64,000 bases of DNA from Clostridia bacterium (GTDB lineage: Bacteria > Bacillota_A > Clostridia > Christensenellales > Aristaeellaceae), in contig JAFXSH010000069.1 of the NCBI GenBank assembly GCA_017525805.1, positions 56,683 to 120,682 on the forward strand, read 5' to 3'. Of this stretch, positions 16,041 through 25,385 are shown piece by piece (the first letter of the stretch is position 1; each line of letters starts with the position of its first letter). The notes below the pieces were generated by a model, which was given only the letters and a program-made list of their open reading frames with translations, was not told the DNA's origin and did not search any database. Both the position numbers and the translations under genes were made by a program.

Positions 16041-17283
16041 ATTAGAAAAAAAGCATTGGATCGCGGCAGGGCTGATCGCCCTGCTGCTCTGCTTGTGCTG
16101 CCTGACCGCGTTATCCGAGGAATACCGGGAACTGAAACTGGGCATGAACGGCGACGATGTACAAAGACTGAAAAAGGCCATGTACTGGCTGGGGTACTTC
16201 ACCACCGAAAACCTGGACGGCAACTTTACCCGCACCACGGAGGAACGGGTAAAGCAATTGCAGAAAAACAACGGCCTGGAGCAGACGGGCGTCGCCGACG
16301 CGGCCTTGCAGGAGCTGGTGTTTTCCGGGAACGCGGTGAAAGCCAAGGGCGCTCCCAAGCCCTCCGCCGTGCCCACCCCCGCCCCTACGCCCAAGCCGCC
16401 GCTTGACTTGAGCGGCGTGCTGCCCGCCCGCACGGAAGAAGGATTCCTCGCGGAGGACGCGGGTACGGACGAATTCGTGTATGCCAACGAGGAAGAGGGT
16501 ATTTGGATTTATCTGACGCCCTCCCTGTCCATCGACCTGCGCCGGTACGAGGATAAGAGCGACAAGCGGAACCCTATCATCTGGTTCGAGGCGGATATCC
16601 GCGCCAGCGCCGAAACCCCCATGACGGCGTACCTCACCCAGGGCAAAAAGTATCAGGGCAAAGCCTATTCCAGCCCCGTGAACTTAGCCAAACAGAACCG
16701 GGTGGTGCTGGCCATTGCCGACGATAATTTCGGCGACCGCTGGAACGCGGGCAACAAAACCGGCGTGATCGTGCGCAACGGGGAGATCATCGGCGAAAAA
16801 ACCTTTGCCGACGGGAAGGGCAAATTCCCCAATCTGGAAGTATTGGCGCTGTTCAGCGACGGCAGCATGAAAACCTTCGCCAGCGACGCCTACACGGCCC
16901 AGGAATACATCGATATGGGCGCGGTGGACACCTATGCTTTCGGCCCCATTCTGATTCAGAACGGGGAATTGAGCGAATACATGCGGCGCAGCGAATACTA
17001 TTCCTACCGGGAACCCCGCTGCGCCATCGGCATGATCGAGCCCTACCATTATTTTCTGATCGTAGTGAAGGGCCGCACCAGCGATTCCGACGGCGTGTAC
17101 CTGAACTGGCTGGCGGATAAGATGTTGGATCGGGGCGTTCAGGAGGGCATCAACTTAGACGGCGGCGGCACCACCGCCCTGGTGTTCATGGGCAAAATTT
17201 TGAACTGGAGTTCTGTAAAAGATCTGCGCCAGACCACCAGCATCACGGGCTTCGGGGTATCGGAACTGGTGCCGGAAAAATAA
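16030..17283 (+). CDS. Exported peptidoglycan-binding plus phosphodiester glycosidase (NAGPA) protein
   Basis: 417 aa. Membrane segment at ~8-25, a PG_binding_1 domain at ~33-90 (LKLGMNGDDVQRLKKAMYWLGYF...), a Pro/Ala linker near 105-120, and a NAGPA-like domain from ~135 to the end with the family signature NLDGGGTTALVFMG. NAGPA domains cleave sugar-phosphodiester links, for instance in wall polymers. The ATG overlaps the last 11 nt of potD with AGGTGAAG just upstream, so it is translationally coupled to a polyamine-binding protein, an odd partner. A terminator follows. Confidence 0.85.
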   Translation: MRGKLEKKHWIAAGLIALLLCLCCLTALSEEYRELKLGMNGDDVQRLKKAMYWLGYFTTENLDGNFTRTTEERVKQLQKNNGLEQTGVADAALQELVFSGNAVKAKGAPKPSAVPTPAPTPKPPLDLSGVLPARTEEGFLAEDAGTDEFVYANEEEGIWIYLTPSLSIDLRRYEDKSDKRNPIIWFEADIRASAETPMTAYLTQGKKYQGKAYSSPVNLAKQNRVVLAIADDNFGDRWNAGNKTGVIVRNGEIIGEKTFADGKGKFPNLEVLALFSDGSMKTFASDAYTAQEYIDMGAVDTYAFGPILIQNGELSEYMRRSEYYSYREPRCAIGMIEPYHYFLIVVKGRTSDSDGVYLNWLADKMLDRGVQEGINLDGGGTTALVFMGKILNWSSVKDLRQTTSITGFGVSELVPEK

Positions 17284-17296
17284 AAATTGCCTGACC

Positions 17297-17330
17297 AAAG
17301 CCGGAAGCAGCGAGTTTTCGGCTTTTTTAC
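17297..17330 (+). terminator. Terminator of the polyamine operon
   Basis: AAAGCCG (17297-17303) with CGGCTTT (17319-17325) and a T run. Confidence 0.8.
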
Positions 17331-17521
17331 AGCGCGCCGGGCTTTCCAAAATCAGCGCAGCCGCATAAAAAATATTATTACAACCCAAAAATTGTTCATT
17401 GTTCGCGTTTCTCCCTCTGGCTATTATTCCGATTTTGTGTTATGATGGAAGAGGTGTTTTATGCTTTTTTACATTTGTTGATGAATCCATGCTCTACTGG
17501 AGTCGGAAACGGAGCGATGAC

Positions 17522-19276
17522 ATGGTAAACGCACAGCAACAACTGCATTGGACGCGAAGCCGTTATTTTGTGCGCGGGGCATTCCGGCGGTTTTTCATCC
17601 CGGCGCTGTTCAGCAGCTTCTGGATGGCGGTGGCCGGCGTGGTGGACAGCGTGTTCGTCGGCCGCGGCATCGGAACGGACGGCCTTGCCGCTATCGGCTT
17701 TGGCCAGCCGGTTTATCTGTTTTACAATATTTTAAGCTACGGTTTTTCCATTGGCGGCTCCATCCACTACGCCTCCAGGCTGGCGGAGGGGCGCGAGGAC
17801 GAGGGAAACCGTATTTTCCACACCATCCTGCGGCTGCTGCTGACGGTGTATCTGGCCACGGCGGCGCTGGGCCTGCTGTTTTTGCCGCAGCTCATGACGC
17901 TGCTGGGCGCTGATCCGGCGGACGAACTGACGCGCTCTTACATCCGCACGCAGCTGATCTTTGTTCCCATCATGTTCTGCCAGGGGCCGTTCTATTACTT
18001 CGTCAACGCCGACAACGGGCCCAAGACAGCGGCGCTGGCCATGTCGGCTTCCGGCATCCTGGATACGGTTTTCAGCTATATCTTCATCATCCAGATGGGG
18101 CTGGGCGTGCGCGGCTCCGTCTATTCCACGGTAGTGGGCGCGGTGGTTATGCTGAGCATAACGGGCTGGCACATCCTCAAGCGCCGGGGGGCGCTGCGCT
18201 TCACCTGGGCGAAGATGGACTGGCAGTCCGTAGGCCGCTCCGCCCGGACGGGCTTTGCCACCTCGCTGCAATACCTGTATCAGTTCATCACGATCATTCT
18301 GGTGAACCGCCTGCTGGTGCGCATCGGTGGCGGGCTCGCTGTGGCCGCTTTCGACGTGGTGTATAACATTTCCTTTCTGTGCGCATCCGTTACGGACGGC
18401 ACGAACATGGCCACCGAGCCCATGCTTTCCAGCTACCGCAGCGAGCGAAATCTCGGCAATGTGCGAATCACCTTAGGGCTTTCGCTGCTGTGGTCCGGCC
18501 TTATTTCCCTGGTGTTTGCCGCCGCGCTGGCGCTCTTTGCGCCGGAGCTGTGCGCTGTGTTCGGCATGAGCGGGGGCACGGGGGAGATCTACGCCACGGC
18601 GGGCATCCGCATCTTTGCACTCAGCGTGCTGCCCGCCATGCTCAACGCGGTGTTCTGCGGGTATTACCAGTCCATTCTGCGGGAGTGGCTTTCGTATCTC
18701 ATCACGTTCCTTCGCTCGTTCGTGTTCTATCTGCTGGCGCTTATGGTTTTGTCGCGGTACGGCATGAGCGGCTTCTGGTACGTTTTTGTCACGGCGGAGG
18801 TTCTGTCCTTCCTGGTGTGGGTGCCCGCTGCCATCGCCCGGGGAGGCTTTCTCCAGCTTCGGGATATCGACGTCAGCAGCACCAAGAGCGTGGTGATCGA
18901 GCAGTCCTCCCAATCGATTTCCGATGTGGTTCAGCAGATTCAATCCTTCTGCGAGGAACGGGGCACGGGGCCCAAACAGGTCATGTACATCGGCCTGACC
19001 ATCGAGGAAGTGTGCTGCGTCATCGTGGAGCACTGCAAGGAGCACATGGGGGATATTTATATTCAGGTAACGGTCGTGGTGGAAGGCGGCGACACGACGC
19101 TTTTCCTGCGGGACAATGCCTTTGCGTACAATCCGCTGGGAACGGATACGGACGCCGATGACCTGACCGCCGAGCAACAGGCGGAGCTGCTGGGCGTGCG
19201 CATCGTGCAAAAATCGTCCAAGGAGTTTTATTACAGGCGCTATTCGGGGTTCAATACACTGGTCATCCGGCTGTGA
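17522..19276 (+). CDS. MATE-family transporter fused to a C-terminal GHKL (RsbW-like) ATPase domain
   Basis: 584 aa from ATG 17522 (GGAG 7 nt upstream; an in-frame ATG at 17490 is an alternative). Residues ~15-445 have the 12-segment MATE layout (FFIPALFSSFWMAVAGVVDSVFVG). Residues ~448-584 form an extra domain: SISDVVQQIQSFCEERG, then LTIEEVCCVIVEHC where the N-box of anti-sigma HATPases would be, then LRDNAFAYNPLG in place of the G1 box DxGxxF. The N-box Asn and G1 Gly are not conserved, so ATP binding may be altered. The next gene, 9 bp on, is a SpoIIE-type phosphatase, the usual partner of such domains. Confidence 0.85.
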   Translation: MVNAQQQLHWTRSRYFVRGAFRRFFIPALFSSFWMAVAGVVDSVFVGRGIGTDGLAAIGFGQPVYLFYNILSYGFSIGGSIHYASRLAEGREDEGNRIFHTILRLLLTVYLATAALGLLFLPQLMTLLGADPADELTRSYIRTQLIFVPIMFCQGPFYYFVNADNGPKTAALAMSASGILDTVFSYIFIIQMGLGVRGSVYSTVVGAVVMLSITGWHILKRRGALRFTWAKMDWQSVGRSARTGFATSLQYLYQFITIILVNRLLVRIGGGLAVAAFDVVYNISFLCASVTDGTNMATEPMLSSYRSERNLGNVRITLGLSLLWSGLISLVFAAALALFAPELCAVFGMSGGTGEIYATAGIRIFALSVLPAMLNAVFCGYYQSILREWLSYLITFLRSFVFYLLALMVLSRYGMSGFWYVFVTAEVLSFLVWVPAAIARGGFLQLRDIDVSSTKSVVIEQSSQSISDVVQQIQSFCEERGTGPKQVMYIGLTIEEVCCVIVEHCKEHMGDIYIQVTVVVEGGDTTLFLRDNAFAYNPLGTDTDADDLTAEQQAELLGVRIVQKSSKEFYYRRYSGFNTLVIRL

Positions 19277-19285
19277 GGTGAGAAG

Positions 19286-20932
19286 ATGAAGCAGAATGAA
19301 AAAAAGACAGGGCAGAGAAAAATGTTTCCCCTCAGCAGGAAGCTGACGCTGATGGTGGCGGCCATCACCCTCTCTTTGAGCGTGGTGATGATCCTGCTGA
19401 ACTATGAGCATTACAAAACCGAAATGTACGCGCACTACGAGGAGTTCGCCATGAACATCGGCGCGGTAGCGGCGTCCCAGCTGGACCCGGACAGGATCCA
19501 GTATTACCTGGACACCGGCGAAAAGGACGAAGCCTATGAAACGGTGTACAAAACGCTGTGCGATATCCGGGAAAACGGCGGCGTGATGTACCTGTATGTC
19601 GTCAAGCCGGAACGGGACGAGGTGTGGTACGTCCTGGACACCGACCCCTCGGAGGACGCCATCCCCCTGGGCTATCACGAGCCGTACTACCAGGGCGCGT
19701 TCGCCGATAACGCCGAGCGTATGGCCCGGGGCGAACGCATCGAGCCGCTGGTCAGCAACGAGCAGTTCGGCTGGCTGATGAGCGTGTACTATCCCATGAA
19801 GACCTCGTCCGGCGAGCCCGCGGGTTATGTGGGCGTGGATATCCAGATGACCGACGTGATGAACGACCTGAGCCATTTCGCGCGGCAAATGATCCTGCTG
19901 ATGGCCGTGCTGACGGTGGGATTCTCCCTGGTGTTCATCCGCATCACGTCTACCAGCATAGCAAAGCCCATCAACCGGCTGTCCGCCGCCGCGGAAAAGC
20001 TGGTGGAGGAGCAGTCCAGCGAGGGGACGGAAACGTCCATCTTCAATCAGCTTACCATTCGTTCCCATGACGAGGTGGGCGCGCTGTATGTGAGCCTCTC
20101 CCAGATGGAGCACGACATGAACGCCTACATCCGCAATCTGGTGAGCGTGACCGCCGAAAAAGAGCGCATAGGCGCGGAACTCAACGTCGCCACCCAGATC
20201 CAGGCGGATATGCTGCCGTCTATTTTCCCGCCGTTCCCTGACAGAAAAGAATTTGATATTTACGCTTCCATGACCCCGGCCAAGGAGGTAGGCGGAGATT
20301 TCTACGACTTCTTCCTGGTGGATAACGATCATATCTGTCTGGTGATGGCGGACGTTTCCGGCAAGGGGGTTCCCGCCGCGCTGTTCATGGTGATCGCCAA
20401 AACGCTGATCAAAAACCGGGCGATGATGGGCGACAGCCCGGCGGAGATCCTGAAAAATGTAAACGAACAGCTGTGCGAAGGCAACGAGGCGGAGCTTTTC
20501 GTTACCGTTTGGGTGGCGGTCATCAATATCTCCACCGGCAAGGGCGTGGCCGCCAACGCGGGCCACGAGCATCCCGTGATCCGGCGCAAGGATGGCCAAT
20601 ATGAACTGGTGGTCTACCGTCATTCTCCCGCGCTGGCAGCCATAGAGGGCGCGCGCTTCAAGGAGCATCCTTTTGAACTGCATGCCGGCGACAGCCTGTT
20701 TGTCTACATCGACGGCGTGCCGGAAGCCACCAACGTCAGCAACGAGCTGTTCGGCACGGACCGCATGCTGGCCTCCCTGAACCGCAACCCCAGCGCTTCC
20801 CCCCAATCCCTGGTGCGCACGATTCGGCGGGACATAAACGGTTTCGTGGGCGATGCGCCGCAGTTTGACGATATTACCATGTTGGGCTTCTATTATGTGG
20901 GCGCCAAAGAAAACGAGGCCGGCGAGAGTTAA
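19286..20932 (+). CDS. Membrane-bound SpoIIE/RsbU-type PP2C phosphatase with HAMP
   Basis: 548 aa. Membrane segments at ~13-33 and ~200-220 enclose an extracytoplasmic sensor (~35-195, containing YLYVVKPERDEVWYVLD, as in cache-like domains). HAMP at ~222-285 (SIAKPINRLSAAAEKL), then PP2C at ~315-545 with KEVGGDFYDFF, MADVSGKGVPAALFM, ANAGHEHPVI and DDITML. RsbU/SpoIIE enzymes dephosphorylate an anti-anti-sigma protein. No STAS protein is encoded nearby; the MATE-HATPase gene just upstream is the evident partner. GAGGTGAGAAG precedes the ATG. Confidence 0.9.
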   Translation: MKQNEKKTGQRKMFPLSRKLTLMVAAITLSLSVVMILLNYEHYKTEMYAHYEEFAMNIGAVAASQLDPDRIQYYLDTGEKDEAYETVYKTLCDIRENGGVMYLYVVKPERDEVWYVLDTDPSEDAIPLGYHEPYYQGAFADNAERMARGERIEPLVSNEQFGWLMSVYYPMKTSSGEPAGYVGVDIQMTDVMNDLSHFARQMILLMAVLTVGFSLVFIRITSTSIAKPINRLSAAAEKLVEEQSSEGTETSIFNQLTIRSHDEVGALYVSLSQMEHDMNAYIRNLVSVTAEKERIGAELNVATQIQADMLPSIFPPFPDRKEFDIYASMTPAKEVGGDFYDFFLVDNDHICLVMADVSGKGVPAALFMVIAKTLIKNRAMMGDSPAEILKNVNEQLCEGNEAELFVTVWVAVINISTGKGVAANAGHEHPVIRRKDGQYELVVYRHSPALAAIEGARFKEHPFELHAGDSLFVYIDGVPEATNVSNELFGTDRMLASLNRNPSASPQSLVRTIRRDINGFVGDAPQFDDITMLGFYYVGAKENEAGES

Positions 20933-20958
20933 TTGGCGCCGCTGAATCATTCGTAAAA

Positions 20959-21003
20959 GGAAGGACCGTGCTGATCGGACCGGCATGGCCCTTCCCTTTT
21001 TTC
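20959..21003 (+). terminator. Terminator of the MATE-HATPase/phosphatase operon
   Basis: GGAAGG (20959-20964) with CCTTCC (20990-20995), inner CC/GG pairing, then T6. Confidence 0.8.
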
Positions 21004-21404
21004 GTTACCATGCAGCCTCAATCTTTGCAAGTCCGCTTCACGCGGACATTGCTCGTTTCGGCTGATCTCAGCACGGGCGAAACTCCCGCCACAGGCGGTC
21101 GCCCGTGGTTCGTCCCCCCGCACAGATTATCCTGCCGCCTTTTACGCCCCACGCCCTGCGCATTCGCTTGGTCGTGGGTTTCGGGCGGCAATCTAAGGAT
21201 TGCACGCCCTCAGTCTCGCTGCGCTCGACGCTAAGGCTCCCGGGCGGAAAATCCGCAAGGAAAGTTTTCCTGACGGAAAACCCCGCCCGCGCGGCAGAGC
21301 CCCGCGATACGATTACAGTCGGGGGAGTTTCCCCGACACCCCCCCTCGCGGGTATGCTGCTTGGTTGTTCTAAAGATACGTGAACAGGCACTTTTTTCAC
21401 CGGG
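21004..21404. repeat. Structured GC-rich non-coding block upstream of radA
   Basis: No gene is supported. Successive perfect hairpins: GTCCGC-ttcac-GCGGAC near 21040; CACGGGCGA (21072-21080) with TCGCCCGTG (21099-21107) enclosing CCGCC-aca-GGCGG; GCAATC-taag-GATTGC near 21190; GTCGGGG-gagttt-CCCCGAC near 21320. The block looks like a degenerate dispersed element or an uncharacterised RNA. It contains CTCGCTGCGCTCGA, a motif common in bacterial interspersed repeats. Confidence 0.5.
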
Positions 21405-21494
21405 ATGCCGTTTTATGACGAAGGATTCTGCTGGCGCATTCCGGGATTGTGGTATATAATGGGTTCATACGAAAGACGAACGGGGGATACGGCC

Positions 21495-22877
21495 ATGCCG
21501 AAGAAAAAGACCAGCTTTCAGTGCACCGCCTGCGGGTATGAAAATCCCCGCTGGATGGGGAAATGCCCGGAATGCGGCGCGTGGAACACCATGGAGGAAA
21601 TCATGCCCGCCCCGGAGGAAGCGGCCCCGAAGCAGTACAAGCAGCGGGGCGGCACAGGCAGCAGCGTCCGGCCCTTAAAGGAAATCGACGCGGACAGCCA
21701 GGTGTATACCGGAAGCGGCCTGGAGGAACTGGACCGGGTGCTGGGCGGCGGCATCGTGGAAGGTTCCATGGTGCTGGTGGGCGGCGATCCCGGCATCGGC
21801 AAATCCACCCTGCTTTTGCAGGTGTGCGATCATCTGTGCAAAGCGGGGAAACGGGTGCTGTACGTCAGCGGTGAGGAAAGCGCGCGGCAGATCAAGCTGC
21901 GGGCTCAGCGTTTAGGCGCTTCGGACAGCGACCTTATGGTGCTCACCGAAAACGACATGGATCAGGTGGAAGAAAAACTCCGTGCCGTGCAGCCCGAATT
22001 CTGCGTGATCGATTCCATTCAGACCATGTACCGCCCCGAAATGGGCAGCGCCCCCGGCAGCGTGAGTCAGGTAAGGGAAAGCGCCGCCCTGCTCATGCGC
22101 TACGCCAAGCAGGAGGGCTGCGCCATGTTTTTGGTGGGCCATGTGACCAAGGAAGGGTCCCTGGCGGGGCCGAGGGTGCTGGAGCATATGGTGGACGTGG
22201 TGCTGTATTTCGAGGGGGACCGGCAGCACGAATACCGGCTGCTGCGGGCGGTAAAAAACCGCTTCGGCTCGGTGAACGAGCTGGGCATTTTTGAAATGAC
22301 CGGAACGGGCATGCGCCCCGTGGGCAACGCTTCGGAAACCCTGCTTTCCCAGCGGGCCAAGGGAGCCAGCGGCAGCTGTGTTTTCTGCGGGCTGGAGGGC
22401 AGCCGCCCCGTGCTGGTGGATATTCAGGCGCTGGTTTCCCAGTCCTTCTTAGCCGTGCCCCGGCGCACGGCGGACGGCATGGATGCCAGCCGGGTGATGC
22501 TGCTGCTGGCGGTGATGGAAAAGCGGGCGCGGCTCAAAATGTATAACCGGGACTGCTATATCAACGTGGCCGGGGGCCTGAACCTGAATGAACCGGCGGC
22601 GGACCTGGCTTTCTGCATGGCCGTTGCCTCCTCCTACGCGGACCGGCCCGTGCCCGCTGAATGGGCGGTGATGGGCGAAGTGGGCCTGGCGGGGGAAGTA
22701 CGGGCCATCGCCCAGCTGGAACGCCGGGTGAACGAATGCCGCAGGCTCGGCTTTACCCATATCCTCTGTCCCCGGGACAGCGCGCGTCATCTGAAAGCCC
22801 CGGCAGGCGTGAGCCTCCACGGCGTGGACACCGTGGCCCAGGCCATGGCGGTGCTGGACCTGCTGCCCTCCGCCTGA
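21495..22877 (+). CDS. radA: DNA repair protein RadA
   Basis: 460 aa from ATG 21495, preceded by GGGGGAT. Zinc finger CTACGYENPRWMGKCPECGAW, Walker A GGDPGIGKSTL, the RadA motif KNRFGSVNE, and a C-terminal Lon-like domain ending near the C-terminus (MGEVGLAGEVRAI). RadA promotes branch migration during homologous recombination. Length is normal. The PIN-TRAM gene 86 bp downstream is its usual neighbour in Firmicutes. Confidence 0.96.
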   Translation: MPKKKTSFQCTACGYENPRWMGKCPECGAWNTMEEIMPAPEEAAPKQYKQRGGTGSSVRPLKEIDADSQVYTGSGLEELDRVLGGGIVEGSMVLVGGDPGIGKSTLLLQVCDHLCKAGKRVLYVSGEESARQIKLRAQRLGASDSDLMVLTENDMDQVEEKLRAVQPEFCVIDSIQTMYRPEMGSAPGSVSQVRESAALLMRYAKQEGCAMFLVGHVTKEGSLAGPRVLEHMVDVVLYFEGDRQHEYRLLRAVKNRFGSVNELGIFEMTGTGMRPVGNASETLLSQRAKGASGSCVFCGLEGSRPVLVDIQALVSQSFLAVPRRTADGMDASRVMLLLAVMEKRARLKMYNRDCYINVAGGLNLNEPAADLAFCMAVASSYADRPVPAEWAVMGEVGLAGEVRAIAQLERRVNECRRLGFTHILCPRDSARHLKAPAGVSLHGVDTVAQAMAVLDLLPSA

Positions 22878-22963
22878 GCGGTCACAGCCGGTATGCGCAT
22901 GAAACGGGGCGGATGGGCGCATACTGACTGTGGAGTTTATTGTGAAAGAAGGAATTGCTCACC

Positions 22964-23806
22964 ATGGAATCCATTCATTTTCCGCCCCTGACCAAAGGCA
23001 AAGCCGGGCTGCTGGGCCTGTTTTCCGGCGCGGCCCTGGCTGCCCTGCTCATCCAGCCCATGCGCCTGCTGCCCGGCGGGCCGGGCGTGTGCGCCTTTGG
23101 TTTTTTGCTGTACGCCGCCTTGATGACCCTGGGCTTCCGGGGCGGTGTGAGACTGTGCGCCGGGGAAAGAACGGCGGTTCAGGAAAAGAACGCAGCCTGT
23201 CCCAAAGTGTTGGATACTTCGGTCATCATTGATGGCCGCGTGCTGGAAATCTGCCGCGCGGGTTTTTTGGAGGGAGATTTGATCGTGCCCTCTTTTGTGC
23301 TGGACGAGCTGCGCCATATCGCCGACAGCGCCGACGCCCTGCGCAGGGCCAGGGGCCGGCGGGGACTGGATATGCTGCGGAAAATGCAGGAGGAACTGGG
23401 CGGCAGTCTGCGGGTGGAGGACGTGCGGCAGGAAGAAGACGCCGAGGTGGATGTGCGGCTTCTTCGCCTGGCCAGTGCCTTAGGCGGCGCGGTAATGACC
23501 AACGACTACAATTTAAATAAGGTTGCCGGGGTGGCGGGCGTGCCCGTGCTGAACGTGAACGAACTGGCGGGGGCGCTGCGCCCGGCGGTGCTGCCGGGGG
23601 AGGAAATGCCCGTGCGCATCGTGCGGGAAGGAAAGGAACCGGGCCAGGGCGTGGCCTATTTGGACGACGGCACCATGGTGGTGGTGGAAAACGGCCGTCG
23701 GCGGGTGGGGGAAACGCTGGAGGCGGAAGTAACCACCGTGCTTCAGACCAGCGCGGGCCGCATGATTTTCGCCCGGGTGAAAGATCGTGAAACGCAGGCG
23801 GTGTGA
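22964..23806 (+). CDS. PIN-TRAM domain protein (YacL family)
   Basis: 280 aa from ATG 22964 (AAGGAA 9 nt upstream; the in-frame TTG at 22955 abuts that site). Two N-terminal membrane segments (~15-55), a PIN nuclease domain with KVLDTSVIIDGRV, DELRHIADS and MTNDYNLNKVA supplying the acidic residues, and a C-terminal TRAM domain (EGKEPGQGVAYLDDGTMVVVENG). Members are predicted membrane-anchored RNases; Firmicute YacL has four membrane segments, so this one is shortened. Confidence 0.9.
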   Translation: MESIHFPPLTKGKAGLLGLFSGAALAALLIQPMRLLPGGPGVCAFGFLLYAALMTLGFRGGVRLCAGERTAVQEKNAACPKVLDTSVIIDGRVLEICRAGFLEGDLIVPSFVLDELRHIADSADALRRARGRRGLDMLRKMQEELGGSLRVEDVRQEEDAEVDVRLLRLASALGGAVMTNDYNLNKVAGVAGVPVLNVNELAGALRPAVLPGEEMPVRIVREGKEPGQGVAYLDDGTMVVVENGRRRVGETLEAEVTTVLQTSAGRMIFARVKDRETQAV

Positions 23807-23883
23807 CAGGATGTTTACACTTGTTACATGTAAATTCGCCATTTTGAAACATTTCTGGAATAGGTTTTTCACAGCCTTTGTGA

Positions 23884-23889
23884 TACAAT
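23884..23889 (+). promoter_or_regulatory. Promoter -10 of the peptidoglycan-binding protein gene
   Basis: TGATACAAT, an extended -10. A TTTACA-N9-TGTAAA dyad at 23814-23834 lies about 50 bp upstream and may bind a regulator. Confidence 0.5.
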
Positions 23890-23957
23890 AGACGCGGATA
23901 CGGATGAATAGGAAAGCAGAGCTTGATCTGTATTCTTTGAGAGGAGGCTTTTTTATC

Positions 23958-25331
23958 ATGAAGCGTTTTATCGCGTTGCTGCTGGCCCTGTGCCTGATGC
24001 TCCCGGCCTTTGCTCTGGCGGATGACCCGGAGGTTATCGCCGCGCCCGCGGAAGAAACCAGCGCGCCTATCGCTCAGCCGGTGCGCACGCTGGCCAAAGG
24101 CATGAAGGGCGAGGATGTGTATGCCGCTCAGGTCCGGCTCGCGTATTACGGCTACTATACCGGCCCCCTGGATGGCAGCTTCGGCGGCGTGATGCTCACT
24201 GCCGTGAAGCAGTTCCAGCGCAGGAACGAGCTGGCGGTGGATGGCAAGATCGGCCCCAAGACCCTGGCTTTGCTCAATTCCAATACTGCCTTGGGCAAGA
24301 CGGATCCCGACCCCGACCAGACCCTGTCCATCGGACAGAGCGGCGAAGCGGTGCGGGAATTGCAGCGCGCTCTGCGTGAAACCTATTACTATACGGGAAA
24401 AATCGACGGCGTTTTCGGCGCGGAAGTGCTCAAGGCCGTCAAGGCGTTCCAGAATTCCGCCGGGCTCAATGCCGACGGCAAGGCGGGCCCCCGCACGCTG
24501 GACGCTTTGTATAACCGCACAGCGAAAATCTTCAACGGCGGCATCCCCGTGCGCGATCTGTCCCAGGGAAGCCGGGGCTGGGATGTGTATGTGCTGCAAT
24601 TGAAGCTGATCAGCCTGAATTACACGCTGAACTATTACACGCCCGGTTATTTTGATTCCGTGACCACTGCCGCGGTGAAGCAGTTCCAGAAGAATAATAA
24701 TCTGAAGAAAGTGGACGGCACTGTTGGTTCCACCATGCGGCGCTATCTGTGGCCCACCACGGTGAACGACAAAGAGGAACAGGAAAAGCAGTATGAGGGC
24801 ACCCCGGACGATCCCTACACCGAGCGCACCTTGAAACTGAATAATTCTGGCAACGATGTGGCCAACATGCAAATGCGGCTCAAGGCCGCCGGGTATTATT
24901 TCGGCGCGGCCGACGGCGTTTTCGGCAAGGATACCAAGGATGCCGTCATCCGCCTTCAGAAAGCTTACAACCTGAAGCAGGACGGGATCGTCGGCTCCCA
25001 GACCTGGGCAGTGATCAAGACACTGAACGTGTCCGGCGCCGAGCAGACCGTTGTGGATGATAACAAAACGTCCGTGGGCGCTTACACCCGCAAGCTGCAG
25101 CGCGGTTCCAGCGGCAAGCAGGTGAAAAAGCTGCAGCAGGCGCTGATCAAGCTGGGCTATCTGGCGGATGGAGAAGATGACGGCAAGTTCGGCCCCATCA
25201 CCGCCTGGGCTGTGATGCTGTTCCAGCAAGACGAGGGACTCACCGTTGACGGTATCGCCGGTTCTCAGACCTTCTCGACCCTGAATGAGATTCTGGGCGG
25301 AATGGCAGAAGACGAAGTGCCCGTGGGTTGA
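23958..25331 (+). CDS. Exported protein with five peptidoglycan-binding domains
   Basis: 457 aa from ATG 23958 (AGGAGG 11 nt upstream). Signal peptide ends near AFALA. Five PG_binding_1 domains follow (about 48-110, 130-195, 210-275, 298-360, 385-445), each with the LQ..L...GYY / DG.FG / AV..FQ / DG..G..T pattern. Domain 3 is the most divergent (YYTPGYFDSVTTAAVKQFQ). No catalytic domain, so it may be a wall-binding scaffold or spore-coat-type protein. SpoIID is the next gene. Confidence 0.9.
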   Translation: MKRFIALLLALCLMLPAFALADDPEVIAAPAEETSAPIAQPVRTLAKGMKGEDVYAAQVRLAYYGYYTGPLDGSFGGVMLTAVKQFQRRNELAVDGKIGPKTLALLNSNTALGKTDPDPDQTLSIGQSGEAVRELQRALRETYYYTGKIDGVFGAEVLKAVKAFQNSAGLNADGKAGPRTLDALYNRTAKIFNGGIPVRDLSQGSRGWDVYVLQLKLISLNYTLNYYTPGYFDSVTTAAVKQFQKNNNLKKVDGTVGSTMRRYLWPTTVNDKEEQEKQYEGTPDDPYTERTLKLNNSGNDVANMQMRLKAAGYYFGAADGVFGKDTKDAVIRLQKAYNLKQDGIVGSQTWAVIKTLNVSGAEQTVVDDNKTSVGAYTRKLQRGSSGKQVKKLQQALIKLGYLADGEDDGKFGPITAWAVMLFQQDEGLTVDGIAGSQTFSTLNEILGGMAEDEVPVG

Positions 25332-25385
25332 TTCCCCATTCATCTTATTGCTTCGGCAACTAAATCATTCCAAAATTTGATTGTC

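Noticed and set aside
14706..16487. A 593-codon minus-strand frame across potD
   Set aside because: It is antisense to potD and the NAGPA gene, whose motifs are clear; its His/Gly/Val-rich composition is typical of mirror frames.
18473..20986. An 837-codon minus-strand open frame across the MATE and phosphatase genes
   Set aside because: It is a high-GC mirror of two well-supported plus-strand genes, with no conserved domain or plausible start.
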